64,000 nucleotides of DNA from JAEINY01 sp942490535. GTDB taxonomy: Bacteria > Bacteroidota > Bacteroidia > Bacteroidales > Marinilabiliaceae. Below, piece after piece: positions 37,018 through 46,586 of this stretch. The stretch is from positions 992,001-1,056,000 of the forward strand of contig CALNXQ010000003.1 of NCBI GenBank assembly GCA_942490535.1. The letters are read 5' to 3'. The position numbers were made by a program, and so were the translations under genes. How positions within the stretch are numbered: the stretch's first letter is position 1; each line of letters starts with the position of its first letter. Below the pieces are notes generated by a model. It was not told the origin of the DNA. It searched no databases and saw nothing but the letters and a program-made list of their open reading frames with translations.

Positions 37018-40000
37018 TTAAAAAGTAACATTTAAACCAACGTTAAAGCTTCTTATCAACGGATAGTAAAAACCTTGGTCTTTTGATTGGAGCTCGGTAT
37101 CAATACCATCAGGCATATTATCAAAACTGTGAAGATTTTCACCGGATACATACACTCTGAACTTGTCGATATTTACTTTGCTCAATAAAGATTTTGGTAA
37201 TGAATATCCGAGTGTAATATTTTTGACACGTAAAAATGAACCATCAATCAAATACTTCGTCTGTGTCAATCTACTGTTACCATAGTTAGCACCCCCCATA
37301 TCATAATTTCTTGGTAAGAAAGCATCGGTATTCTCAGGTGTCCAATAATCCATCTGACCTTTATGCATGGTATTAAATTCTCCGGTATAAGGGAATCGAA
37401 TGTTGTTATTGATATACAAATCCCGTTTGCCAACTCCGTTCAGTAGGAATGAGAAATCAAAGTTTTTGTAGGATGCATTACCAAAAATACCATACTGGTA
37501 ACGACGATTATTATTACCAATAATTTTTCGGTCTCCTGGATCACTTAGTGTGCTGCTTCCCGGACTGATTTCTCCATCACCATTCAGGTCTTTGTACATC
37601 ATGTCACCAGGATTTGGATTACGGCCAATAAATGCTGGAACACCGTCCATTAAGGTTCCTCCTGTTAAATTATCATTTAAGCTTCCTTCAACAAAATCAT
37701 CAACTGTATAAAAGCGATCACTTTCATAGCCCCAAATTTCACCTAAAATTTGTCCTTCGTAATAGGTGCTAATTAGCCCGGCAGGATTATCAAATCTTGT
37801 GATCTCAGCTTTATTGTCAAATAGTGTGAAACCTACGTTATACTTGAATTCATTGATGCGATCATTCCATGACATCTCTAGTTCCCAACCGCGTGACTCC
37901 AAATCTGCTGCATTGGCAGGCGGAGCAACTGTACCAAGTACATCCGGCACCTTAACGGCGGCCGTAATCATGCCTAAAGTTTTTCTATTGAAAACATCGA
38001 AAGAAGTGCTCAATCTGTTGTTAAGCAATTTTACATCTAATCCAAAGTTAAGGGTTTGAACCGTTTCCCAGGTAAAAGTCTGACTTACTAAACTTGGTGG
38101 GTTAACTGTATTGTATCTTAAGCCCGAATCAGGATTGATCCAATTTGCATTTGTGATAGGCATACCTGGTATGGATAAGTAATTACCATTAACCTCTTGA
38201 TTACCTATTTCTCCCCATGAAGCCCTCAGCTTCAGATGCGAAATGGTTTCGAAGTTTGACATAAAGTTTTCCCTTGCCATATTCCAGCCCACTGAAAAAG
38301 ATGGAAAGAAACCATACTTCTCACGTGCTGCGAATTTAGAGGAACCATCGTAACGTCCGTTGGCCTCAACAAAGTATTTCTCTTTATAGTTGTAATTGAT
38401 CCGTCCAAAGTAACCCAATACAGCCCATTCGCCAAAGCTGTCGTCGGCAGTAATCGTTCCTGTAGCTGTTGATAAGGCTGGTAAGTCTGCATTTAAAAGC
38501 TCTGCTTTTCTGGCCCAAAAGTTTTCAGAATGAAATTCTTCTTTGTTGATACCAGCTAAGGCGTTAAAATGATGATCGCCAATTTGCTTCTTATATTTAG
38601 CATAGAAGTTACTTGCGTTATAGGTCCTTTGTGTATTCGATTTGCTATAAAAAGTACTCTCAGAATTTCCTTCTTTTAAGGTATAGCGGTTAGCGTCCAC
38701 AAAGTCCAACTGCTCATCCATACTGTAGTTATTCTGATTCTTTGATTCATAGGTGTATTCTCCTGTCAAAATCAAATCTTTGAACGGCTCATATTCTAAT
38801 TTACCTAATAAACGCATGTTACCTTGTGTCTCTTCATTTGGCTGCTGCAATTTTGCCAGATTGGAAGGAGCATCATAAGGCACAGAAGTTCCATCTTCAA
38901 AAATGTGGTTTCCTGATGCCGGTGTCCACGGTTTGGCTGTAACTGCATTGTAATAGCTTGTGCGTGGTGTTAATTTTGAACTGTTACGATATGCAATATT
39001 AACAGAGGCCTTTAAATTGTCAGTTAAGTCAGTGCTTAAATAGGTTGCAAAGTTGTACTTGGTATAGCGATCGTTATCAGACACCATGATACCATTTTCA
39101 TCACTGTAACCCAGTGATACGCGATATTGAGATTTTTTTCCACCTCCACTAAAATTGAAGTTGTGAAGTTGTGAAAATGATCCCTGGCCAATTAACTCAT
39201 CTATAGTTCCTGTATTGGTCAAGGGATATCTTACGCCATACTCGTCAGTGGCATAGCCTTCAGGATAAAGTCCTTTGTCATTCTTATATTCTTCGAGAAA
39301 GTTGACCCATGTCGGAATATCCTGGTTGGTCCAATACGAAGTTACTCCCCAGTCATTCATTGCGTTAACAAAGTTGTAGGTTGACTCCTTTTCTGCGATA
39401 TCAGTGGCTGTACCAAAACTAAAGGTGTTCGAATAATTAAATTTAATAGGCTGGTCTTTTCCTCCTTTTTTGGTGGTAATCAAGATAACTCCAAAAGCAG
39501 CCCTGGCGCCATAAATAGAAGATGCAGCTGCATCCTTAAGTACGGTGATGGACTCTACATCCTGCGGATTGACATCCTCAGCAGATACAGGAACGTTATC
39601 CATCAAAATCAAGGCACTTCCCCCATTGATTGAAGTGGTTCCCCGAATATTAATACTCGTTGCGGCACCCGGTTCACCCGAAGGAATTGAAATCTGCATG
39701 CCAGAAACAGTACCCTGAATAGCCTGAATAGCATTGGTCACGGGCCGATTACCCAAAACATCTTCCATATTGACAGTTGTAGTAGCACCCGTCACATTTG
39801 ATTTCTTTTGAGTTCCGAAACCCACAACTACCACTTCATCCAAACCGGTTGATTCTTCCATCAAGGTTACTTGTATATCAGTGCGTCCTGCCAACTGCAC
39901 CAGCTGACTTTCAAAACCGATAAATGAAAAGGTTAGAATAGCTTCGGATGAACTCACCTGAATACGATAGGTCCCATCAATTCCTGTGATCACCCCATTG

Positions 40001-40476
40001 GTAGGATTCGCTTTCTCGAACACATTCACACCAGGCAAGGGCTCGCCTGTCATATCTGTCACTGTTCCGACTATAACAACCTTTTCATCCTGTTGACTCT
40101 TAACGGTCGCTTCTTTTCCCTTGGGCAGAAAGATAATAAAGTTATCCTGCAGGCGGTAAAGGTAATTGGTTCCTTCCAGCAATTGATCCAGAATCTCAGT
40201 CACCTCTTCGTTGCTCACATCCAGATTCACTTCCCGGTTCAGCTCCACAAAATCCGAGCTGTAGGCAAACCGAAAGTTACTCTGTTTCTCAATGGCTGTT
40301 AGGACATCTACCATTGATCCCTTTTTGATTTTCAGATCAACTTTTTGGGCTGTAAGCGTAGCAGACAGGTTTAAGCCGCACACTACCATAAAAATAGCTA
40401 ATAATTTCATAACTCTTAAGAGTTTAGTACCACCTACACCGAGTCCAGGTGGTTTCAAAAACCACATTTTTTTCAT
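37018..40476 (-). CDS. susC: SusC family TonB-dependent outer-membrane transporter with STN domain
   Basis: A 1152-residue protein. Signal peptide around residues 20-44, an STN (secretin/TonB N-terminal) domain at about 45-120, a carboxypeptidase-like beta-sandwich (VGTVTDMTGEPLPGVNVFE), a TonB box and plug (GLDEVVVVGFGTQKK; SSIYGARAAFGVILITTKKG), and the 22-strand barrel. The STN domain is the mark of transporters that signal to a FecR-type anti-sigma, and fecR and an ECF sigma gene lie directly upstream. It would import oligosaccharides of the glycan cut by the sulfatases and glycosidases. The gene is intact although its SusD partner is interrupted. Confidence 0.93.
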   Translation of the reverse strand: MKKMWFLKPPGLGVGGTKLLRVMKLLAIFMVVCGLNLSATLTAQKVDLKIKKGSMVDVLTAIEKQSNFRFAYSSDFVELNREVNLDVSNEEVTEILDQLLEGTNYLYRLQDNFIIFLPKGKEATVKSQQDEKVVIVGTVTDMTGEPLPGVNVFEKANPTNGVITGIDGTYRIQVSSSEAILTFSFIGFESQLVQLAGRTDIQVTLMEESTGLDEVVVVGFGTQKKSNVTGATTTVNMEDVLGNRPVTNAIQAIQGTVSGMQISIPSGEPGAATSINIRGTTSINGGSALILMDNVPVSAEDVNPQDVESITVLKDAAASSIYGARAAFGVILITTKKGGKDQPIKFNYSNTFSFGTATDIAEKESTYNFVNAMNDWGVTSYWTNQDIPTWVNFLEEYKNDKGLYPEGYATDEYGVRYPLTNTGTIDELIGQGSFSQLHNFNFSGGGKKSQYRVSLGYSDENGIMVSDNDRYTKYNFATYLSTDLTDNLKASVNIAYRNSSKLTPRTSYYNAVTAKPWTPASGNHIFEDGTSVPYDAPSNLAKLQQPNEETQGNMRLLGKLEYEPFKDLILTGEYTYESKNQNNYSMDEQLDFVDANRYTLKEGNSESTFYSKSNTQRTYNASNFYAKYKKQIGDHHFNALAGINKEEFHSENFWARKAELLNADLPALSTATGTITADDSFGEWAVLGYFGRINYNYKEKYFVEANGRYDGSSKFAAREKYGFFPSFSVGWNMARENFMSNFETISHLKLRASWGEIGNQEVNGNYLSIPGMPITNANWINPDSGLRYNTVNPPSLVSQTFTWETVQTLNFGLDVKLLNNRLSTSFDVFNRKTLGMITAAVKVPDVLGTVAPPANAADLESRGWELEMSWNDRINEFKYNVGFTLFDNKAEITRFDNPAGLISTYYEGQILGEIWGYESDRFYTVDDFVEGSLNDNLTGGTLMDGVPAFIGRNPNPGDMMYKDLNGDGEISPGSSTLSDPGDRKIIGNNNRRYQYGIFGNASYKNFDFSFLLNGVGKRDLYINNNIRFPYTGEFNTMHKGQMDYWTPENTDAFLPRNYDMGGANYGNSRLTQTKYLIDGSFLRVKNITLGYSLPKSLLSKVNIDKFRVYVSGENLHSFDNMPDGIDTELQSKDQGFYYPLIRSFNVGLNVTF

Positions 40477-40505
40477 AGATTTGAAATGTTTTAATAATTA
40501 ATTTT

Positions 40506-40522
40506 AAACTGCCTGGCAGTTT
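40506..40522. other. Short hairpin in the susC leader region
   Basis: AAACTGC (40506-40512) and GCAGTTT (40516-40522) form a 7-bp stem with a 3-base loop, followed on the plus strand by TTTATAA. It may be a structural part of the candidate antisense RNA or of the susC leader. Confidence 0.4.
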
Positions 40523-40526
40523 TTAT

Positions 40527-40562
40527 AACAGGAAAGTGCTCGCAACACTTTCCTGTTTTTTT
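40527..40562 (+). terminator. Plus-strand intrinsic terminator opposite susC/fecR gap
   Basis: AACAGGAAAGTG (40527-40538) pairs perfectly with CACTTTCCTGTT (40546-40557), followed by T at 40556-40562 on the plus strand. No plus-strand protein gene lies upstream within many kilobases. Read on the minus strand, the stem is followed by ATAAAAA, so it does not look like a fecR terminator. Confidence 0.75.
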
Positions 40563-41547
40563 ATCGTTTGATTAACTCATACCGCTTTTTATCTAATTGA
40601 ACTTTAAACGCATCCTGTTCGGTTGTTATTTTTACCGGCAATGTTAATTGAACCACCTGCAACACCTCCTCCAACTGATCGTTTCGGATAGTCAGATTTA
40701 TGCTCATACCATGTAGCAGCTCATTATCTTCCAACTGAAATACAACCCCATAGCGTTGTTCCAACTGATTAAAAAAGTCCCTTAATTTATTATCTTTAAA
40801 GTACAAAACCCCTTCTTTCCAGGCAGAGTAATCTTCAGGCTTTACGTGTGTCAAAGCCATTGATTGGGAAGCCCGATTAATAGCCGCTTTTTGCCCTGGA
40901 CGCAATAACTGTTTGAATGCTGAATTGCGATCCAACGAAATTTCTATCAGCCCTTCTTCCAGCACAATGTCAATATCCGGGTCCCTCTCATAAGCACTTA
41001 CATTAAACCGGGTCCCCAGCACCTGTACGTTAACATCATCCACATTTAACAGAAACCGATGCGAAGCCTTCTTTCTAACATCAAAAAAGGCTTCCCCCTT
41101 CATCTCCACCTCTCTGTTAAACCGGAATAACAAGGCATTATAGGTAATACTTGAACTGGCATTCAGATACACTTTGGAGGAATCGGGCAGCATTACTTCA
41201 CTGGTTTGCCCCTGCCTGGTTTGAATCGTTACCAATTGATTTTTGAATCCATCCATCAAAACCATTGTACCGATGCCAATGCTCACAATTAGAATCGATG
41301 CAATGGACAAAGCAGCTTTCAACCAAATAATTCGCTTCTTTATGTCGGGCTGCGTTTGGCGATCCACTTTCTTCCAGGCCTTCCAGGTCGCTAAAGAAAT
41401 CATCTGATCCGCATCGGCTTTCCATACTTCCTTTTGTTTCTTAAAGACCTCCCGATGTGCATCCGACTCTCTTAAATAGCTTAACAGCGAATGCTGCTCC
41501 TCCCTCGAAGCCATTCCCTTAAGGTATTTATCAATTGTCTTTTTCAT
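40561..41547 (-). CDS. FecR family anti-sigma factor
   Basis: A 328-residue protein. Cytoplasmic N-terminal region (about 1-75), a single transmembrane segment (AALSIASILIVSIGIGTMVL, about residues 77-96), a periplasmic FecR domain (TRQGQTSEVMLPDSSKVYLNA) and the C-terminal domain common in Bacteroidota (FFNQLEQRYGVVFQLED). It would hold the ECF sigma factor until the STN domain of SusC signals. It lies between the sigma gene (70 bp upstream) and susC (84 bp downstream). Confidence 0.93.
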   Translation of the reverse strand: MKKTIDKYLKGMASREEQHSLLSYLRESDAHREVFKKQKEVWKADADQMISLATWKAWKKVDRQTQPDIKKRIIWLKAALSIASILIVSIGIGTMVLMDGFKNQLVTIQTRQGQTSEVMLPDSSKVYLNASSSITYNALLFRFNREVEMKGEAFFDVRKKASHRFLLNVDDVNVQVLGTRFNVSAYERDPDIDIVLEEGLIEISLDRNSAFKQLLRPGQKAAINRASQSMALTHVKPEDYSAWKEGVLYFKDNKLRDFFNQLEQRYGVVFQLEDNELLHGMSINLTIRNDQLEEVLQVVQLTLPVKITTEQDAFKVQLDKKRYELIKR

Positions 41548-41617
41548 TTACCAGGTTTTGATTCTACTCTTAGTACCCGGTGATTAAAAAAAACCCTACC
41601 TAATTTTTAAAGAAATG

Positions 41618-42217
41618 TTAAAACTCAATAAAAAAAGTAATCAAGATACCCAGGGCGGGAAACTTTTTTTCGAGGTGCTCACGCAGTTTTTGTTTTGCGA
41701 TGGAGATATGCTTTTCTACTGTTTTTAAAGATACCTCTAACTCTTGTGCGATCTCCTTCTGCTTTTTACCCTCCAGCTTATTCAGCAGGAATATTTTCCG
41801 GCATTTTTCGGGCAACAGATTCAGGGCTACTTCCAATTCCTTAGCCAAAAGCTCTTCAATGGGATCTTCTTCTTCACCCATAAAGTCATACTGACTCAAA
41901 AATTGCAGTTCCTCCACCTGCTGGGTTAACTGTCCCACGTGAGACAAATAGGTTTGATGGTCACGCAAATAATTCAAACTCCTGTTTCTAACTGAAGTGT
42001 ACATTAAGGACTCAATGGACTTACCGGGTTTGAGATCTGCTCGTTTATCCCAGAAATGAATAAAGGCCTCCTGGACGATGTCGTCAGCTACTTCCTGATT
42101 GGTGATAAAAAGCCCTGCATAATTCAATAAACGCATGTACGCTTGTTGAAAGAAACGCTCAAACGCCTCTTTATCGCCTTGTTTAATTAATATAAGCAAC
42201 TGATCATCAACCAACAT
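41618..42217 (-). CDS. ECF-type RNA polymerase sigma factor
   Basis: A 199-residue sigma-70 family protein. Region 2 reads QEVADDIVQEAFIHFWDKR; region 4 contains PEKCRKIFLLNKLEGKKQKEIAQELEV and the helix-turn-helix LKTVEKHISIAKQKLREHL. It is the partner of the adjacent FecR and probably drives susC. The start codon at 42217 is followed directly by a normal region 2 N-terminus (VDDQLLILIKQGDKEAFERFF). Confidence 0.93.
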   Translation of the reverse strand: MLVDDQLLILIKQGDKEAFERFFQQAYMRLLNYAGLFITNQEVADDIVQEAFIHFWDKRADLKPGKSIESLMYTSVRNRSLNYLRDHQTYLSHVGQLTQQVEELQFLSQYDFMGEEEDPIEELLAKELEVALNLLPEKCRKIFLLNKLEGKKQKEIAQELEVSLKTVEKHISIAKQKLREHLEKKFPALGILITFFIEF

Positions 42218-42687
42218 AAAAAGGAACTCCGTATTTATGAGGGTGTAAATATATTAAATAATGATTGTATTGCCTTCAATACTTGGTTAAAGATGAAACC
42301 ACCAAGGTGCCATCCCGCCATCGTATTAATCTTCATTTTCGATTCATTGAGGTGCTGGCCATCTTTCCAGGCTCCCTATGAAAATCGGGGAATATCAAGA
42401 TGGTGATTGATTATCAAAAACTATTTGGTGACACAACCAGCAATGGGGAATCTACCCTGGAAAAACTAACTAAAATGTGCTTAAGATTTTTTTAAAGACG
42501 TAAGCATATTTCTTATCTCCGTAACAACTCTTTATTCACTGATTGTTAAAGATTTAAACTAGGTATAGTTGCCGATTTCAGGATACTATCCTATTCAAAT
42601 ACAACGCACTTGAAGCAGGCTATAAACCAGGAATTAAATACTATACAATAATTATTTATGAGCACACACGGCATGATTATGAACCAT
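42218..42687. other. Intergenic stretch upstream of the sigma gene
   Basis: No gene recognised. A 31-codon frame near 42400 (MVIDYQKLFGDTTSNGESTL) may be a remnant. This stretch must hold the sigma gene promoter. The IS66-type element borders it on the right. Confidence 0.4.
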
Positions 42688-42695
42688 CATTTTTT
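42688..42695. repeat. Target site duplication, left copy
   Basis: CATTTTTT directly abuts the left inverted repeat of the IS66-type element and is repeated exactly at 44399-44406; 8 bp is the usual IS66 duplication length. Confidence 0.9.
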
Positions 42696-44398
42696 GTAAC
42701 TACTCAGGATCTGTTTAAACCGAAATCATCTCATCCCATAACCGCCAGGAACTGTTTCTTATGGGCAGCTAAATCAATTGAAAATCTTAGCATGTCAAAT
42801 ATATCAGCAGACCGCTTTATCCAGGTATCAATGGCAGATCTGATAATGGCAAAAATCTTAGCACCCCGGACGGATCGAAACCCACCTGAGACTTTCTGTT
42901 TTACTTTTATATTTCGAATCGCCCGCTCGGAACCATTGTTATCAAATGGCACATCATAGTAATAGAGAAACGTAAAAATTGCGTCCCGCCACTTTCTTAG
43001 TCGTTTTTGAAAAGCTGCAAGTTTTGGCACGTCATCTTGCAGTTGGCGTTGTAAAAGTTCATCAAGAGCAGTGTCTATCAGATTGCGTTCTTCTAAAGGT
43101 TCGTCATACTGTGTTGGCGTTAAAGACCTCTTTAATTGGATGGCTTTTTCAAATAAAGTCTTTAGTAGCTTTGCCCATTCGTTCTCTGAAGATTCGATAA
43201 AAGCATTCAGTTCTCTCAACAAATGAGCCAGACACAACTGATGCAATAAGGCTGGCGTTTTAAGCTGTGCACTTAATGAATCACTGACAAGTATAGCACC
43301 AGGAAATCCATCCGGGAATTCGTTTTCGATGGTGATATAACCGCGGCTGGGAGCAATGACGATGAAGGTGTCTGTATCGGTTTGCCAGGTCCACGTCCAA
43401 TAGTTAGCATTGTTGACCTTCACACCGGATTCATCACTTCCTAAAACATTTGCACGGGCCACATTCTGCTTAATACCTTCATAAACCGGAAGCAGACTAT
43501 CGGCTACACGGTTAAGCATATTATAAATGGTACCTTCACTTAGTGAAACATTGCAAATACACTTTAATAGTTCCGGTAAACGGCCAAAAGGGATATATTG
43601 ACGCGTACTGAGGTAACTCACAAATGAAGTGAGGCGGCTTCCATATTGAATGGGAGCTGTAACTCCTGACGGGAACTGACCAGCTGAAATGTGTCCACAT
43701 TGACATTGTACCTGATAAACCTGATGTTCGGTAACGGTAGTCTGGATTGGGGGAATATCAACAACTTGTCGTTTGGCTTGAAGCGTAAACTGATCAGCGG
43801 AATGTATTTTGCCACAACCAGCGCAGTGTTCATCTGGTGAATGTGTAACAATGCGATCCGGGTTCTGGAATTGATCCAGTGTAGTTCCTTTATGTCCGAC
43901 TTGTCCACCTGACTTTTTATGGCTTTGCTGGCGCAGACTTTTTTGCCGCACAGGCCGTCCAAGATCATGCGATGGCGGACGAGAGCTATTGCGGCTGTTT
44001 TGAGGATGCTTTAATCGGCGATTCTCTTCTTTTAAGATCCTTATGTCTTCCTGCATTTCGCAAATGATCTTTTCAACCTTATTGCTGAATTCGACAAAAA
44101 GGTCAATAATTTCATCCTTACTCAGTGGCTCAAGAGATTCGCGCTTTATCATTGCATTTATTTAGTACAAAGATGTGGCTATTGATTACAACTTTTACAT
44201 TCGGTGAACGTTTGTTATGAACACCAGAATATGTTCTTATCAACAAAGCCATAAAACAGTTATGTTTGTGATTTTTAAATCACTTGAGAAATGAATAGAA
44301 AACATGAAGCTCCCTTTTATTTGGTGTGATTGAAAAGAAATCGAGTATGACCCGTCATGCTTTTTCAAGTCATGTCAAAAATGAACCTGAGTAGTTAC
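42696..44398 (-). mobile_element. IS66 family insertion sequence, single-gene type
   Basis: A 1703-bp element. The terminal inverted repeats are GTAACTACTCAGG at 42696-42708 and its complement CCTGAGTAGTTAC at 44386-44398; they diverge further inward. An exact 8-bp target duplication flanks it. Only one large gene is present, with no tnpA/tnpB accessory genes, which fits the reduced IS66 subgroup. Exact duplication and an intact frame indicate a recent insertion. Confidence 0.92.
42731..44152 (-). CDS. IS66 family transposase
   Basis: A 473-residue transposase. The N-terminal leucine-zipper-like helix (IICEMQEDIRILKEENRRLK) is followed by SRNSSRPPSHDL and the zinc-finger motif CAGCGKIH plus CQCGHISAGQFP. 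The catalytic DDE core has GSDESGVKVN, LVSDSLSAQ and the final Glu in NNGSERAIRNIKVKQKVSGG. The full length and motifs suggest an active protein. Confidence 0.93.
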   Translation of the reverse strand: MIKRESLEPLSKDEIIDLFVEFSNKVEKIICEMQEDIRILKEENRRLKHPQNSRNSSRPPSHDLGRPVRQKSLRQQSHKKSGGQVGHKGTTLDQFQNPDRIVTHSPDEHCAGCGKIHSADQFTLQAKRQVVDIPPIQTTVTEHQVYQVQCQCGHISAGQFPSGVTAPIQYGSRLTSFVSYLSTRQYIPFGRLPELLKCICNVSLSEGTIYNMLNRVADSLLPVYEGIKQNVARANVLGSDESGVKVNNANYWTWTWQTDTDTFIVIAPSRGYITIENEFPDGFPGAILVSDSLSAQLKTPALLHQLCLAHLLRELNAFIESSENEWAKLLKTLFEKAIQLKRSLTPTQYDEPLEERNLIDTALDELLQRQLQDDVPKLAAFQKRLRKWRDAIFTFLYYYDVPFDNNGSERAIRNIKVKQKVSGGFRSVRGAKIFAIIRSAIDTWIKRSADIFDMLRFSIDLAAHKKQFLAVMG

Positions 44399-44406
44399 CA
44401 TTTTTT
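44399..44406. repeat. Target site duplication, right copy
   Basis: CATTTTTT, identical to 42688-42695, immediately beyond the right inverted repeat of the IS66-type element. Confidence 0.9.
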
Positions 44407-44805
44407 TATTTACCAAATGACATTTTTTTTCGTGATAAAAGAGCCATCCTCCCATAACTCCCCGCAGACTGCCGATAAGGAGGCACTCAAAACGTTCAGA
44501 CATAACATCAAAATAAATACCAACATGTGGATCATTAATACTAGCAAAGTAAACAGAGAAAGGAGTGAAAACAATAACCATATACATATCGGCACTACAT
44601 ATTGCACACTAAAATTCAATTATATATATTGCGATTAATTATGGGATGCAAAACCAAACAGATTTCAATTTCCACTTAAAAAAAATAATACAACCTGTGT
44701 TACGAATTAATTATGTAACTATTACAATACTATTTCTTATCTGCAACTCTAAAATAGGTGTCAGGAAAATTTATTTTTTTATTGGAAGGAAATTGAGACT
44801 ACTTA
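44407..44805. other. AT-rich stretch between IS66 element and sensor kinase
   Basis: No gene recognised. A short plus-strand frame (TADKEALKTFRHNIKINTN) has no family signal. The end is likely the control region of the kinase gene. Confidence 0.4.
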
Positions 44806-46482
44806 ATGAGAATTGAACTAGATTATTCAATTAAAAGAATTACCTCCTGTGTGTGGTTATTAGGCCTGCTTATACTTTTTTCAACCTGTAAGAAAAAAAC
44901 AGTAGATTTATTAAGTCCTGAAGAAAGGCAGTGGATCAATAACTTAGATGGCCAATTGATTCATGCCCCGGATCCATTTTCTCCACCAATGGAATTTTTC
45001 GATAACGATAGCCTCTTTAAAGGAATAACGGCAGATTATCTGAAGATTATAAGCGAGAGACTAAACATTAAAATAAAAACTATAAAATTAAAGAATTGGT
45101 CAGAAGTAATTGAAAAAGCTAAAATAAGAGAAATCCATTTTAGTACTGCTGTCCAAAGAACAGTTCCTCGTCAGGAATTCTGGAATTTTACTTCGCCGTA
45201 TTATACCGCCCCCAATGTGATTATTGTTGGCAACAAAACTCATAGAGACCTTAAAATCGAAGACCTTATTGGAAAAAAGGTAGCTATTGTTAAGGATTAT
45301 GCAGCAGCCGAATATGTTCAGGATAAATATCCCGGTATCAATTTCGTTATTGTGTCTAATGTGTCCGAAGCAATAAAACTTGTGTCCTTTTATGATGTGG
45401 ATGCCGCCATTATACATTTATCAGCAGCTGCCTATTATACAGAGCACCATGGCTTCACGCATTTGAAAGTGGCAAGCGATATCGCCTATTCATACAACTT
45501 CACATATGCTTCACGCAACGATTGGCCCATATTGAATCAAATATTGCAGAAAGGATTAAATTCAATTACTTCGGATGAAAAGAAAGAAATTCTCGATCGA
45601 TGGATTTCGCTTCGTATAGTACCATTCTGGCAAACCAGTTCGTTTTGGTATTCAGTATTAGTAATAATAATACTTTTTTGCTTACTGCTATGGTTTGTAT
45701 TTTTTTTGAGGAGTAAAAACAACGCCTTAAAAATTGCTACCGCACAAGCTCATTCAGCCAATCAAGCAAAAAGTGAGTTTCTGGCTAATATGAGTCACGA
45801 AATTCGTACTCCAATGAATGCCATTATTGGATTTACCGAAATCCTTTCTGAAATAAATGAAAATGAAGAACAAAAGGAATTTCTGCAAATTATTTCAAAA
45901 AGTGGAGAATCGCTTCTAGGTTTGATAAATGATATTTTGGATCTTTCTAAAATTGAAGCAGGTAAACTTGTTATCAAAAGTGAACGGGTTAGTTTAAGAA
46001 ACCTTATAGAGGAAATTAAAGCGTTTTTCTTTCTTAAAAATCAGTTAAAAGGGCTCGATTTTATTATTGAAATTGAAGATAAAGAACTTGACTGGGTATA
46101 TCTGGATGGCCTGAGAATAAAACAGGTTTTGATTAATATTGTTGGAAATGCAGTGAAATTTACAACTAAAGGTTATATAAAAATATCTGTTTCTTCAGAA
46201 ATAACTAACCATAAAGGTTCTATTGCTAATGTATATATAAAAATAGAGGACACTGGAATTGGCATTCCTAAAGACCAACTGAATTATATTTTCGAAGCTT
46301 TTTCCCAGGCAAAAAACAATGATAATATTAAATATGGAGGCACGGGTTTAGGTTTGGCTATTACCAAACGGTTGATGGAAATAATGAATGGGTCGGTAGA
46401 GTGCCAAAGTACAGAAGGCAAAGGAACCATATTCACTCTTTCTTTTAGAAATGTAAAAATATTGAATGAAGTTCCGGAATAA
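44806..46482 (+). CDS. Sensor histidine kinase with periplasmic solute-binding domain
   Basis: A 558-residue inner-membrane kinase. After a hydrophobic N-terminus, residues about 50-265 form a family 3 solute-binding domain (SBP_bac_3; for example GITADYLKIISERLNI, GKKVAIVKDYAAAEYV). A transmembrane segment (about 280-305) leads to the HisKA domain with the phosphorylated His in ANMSHEIRTPMN, and an ATPase domain with NIVGNAVKFT, DTGIGIP and GGTGLGL. It would sense a small ligand such as an amino acid in the periplasm. The response regulator follows 104 bp downstream. Confidence 0.9.
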   Translation: MRIELDYSIKRITSCVWLLGLLILFSTCKKKTVDLLSPEERQWINNLDGQLIHAPDPFSPPMEFFDNDSLFKGITADYLKIISERLNIKIKTIKLKNWSEVIEKAKIREIHFSTAVQRTVPRQEFWNFTSPYYTAPNVIIVGNKTHRDLKIEDLIGKKVAIVKDYAAAEYVQDKYPGINFVIVSNVSEAIKLVSFYDVDAAIIHLSAAAYYTEHHGFTHLKVASDIAYSYNFTYASRNDWPILNQILQKGLNSITSDEKKEILDRWISLRIVPFWQTSSFWYSVLVIIILFCLLLWFVFFLRSKNNALKIATAQAHSANQAKSEFLANMSHEIRTPMNAIIGFTEILSEINENEEQKEFLQIISKSGESLLGLINDILDLSKIEAGKLVIKSERVSLRNLIEEIKAFFFLKNQLKGLDFIIEIEDKELDWVYLDGLRIKQVLINIVGNAVKFTTKGYIKISVSSEITNHKGSIANVYIKIEDTGIGIPKDQLNYIFEAFSQAKNNDNIKYGGTGLGLAITKRLMEIMNGSVECQSTEGKGTIFTLSFRNVKILNEVPE

Positions 46483-46586
46483 TTGGCAGAGATTCAACAT
46501 AAACCAACTCAGGCAAGAACAAAAGATACCCATTTTCAGTTCTATTAAAAGAATTGGAGGTTTCACAATTAGTCATTAAATACCAT

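Larger units (their letters stand above)
40490..40562 (+). ncRNA. Candidate antisense small RNA to the susC leader
   Basis: The plus strand carries TAGATTTG at 40476-40483, an exact match to the Bacteroidota -7 consensus TAnnTTTG, with GGTTTC about 19 bases upstream as a weak -33. A strong terminator (stem 40527-40538/40546-40557 then seven T) ends at 40562. Transcription would give an RNA of roughly 70 nt fully complementary to the leader of the susC mRNA. Antisense RNAs in this position, between anti-sigma and susC, are known in Bacteroides PULs (DonS type). Existence here is inferred from sequence alone. Confidence 0.45.

Noticed and set aside
40527..40562. Hairpin as a terminator of fecR
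   Set aside because: The T-run is on the plus-strand side; on the fecR strand the stem is followed by ATAAAAA, which does not support termination in that direction.
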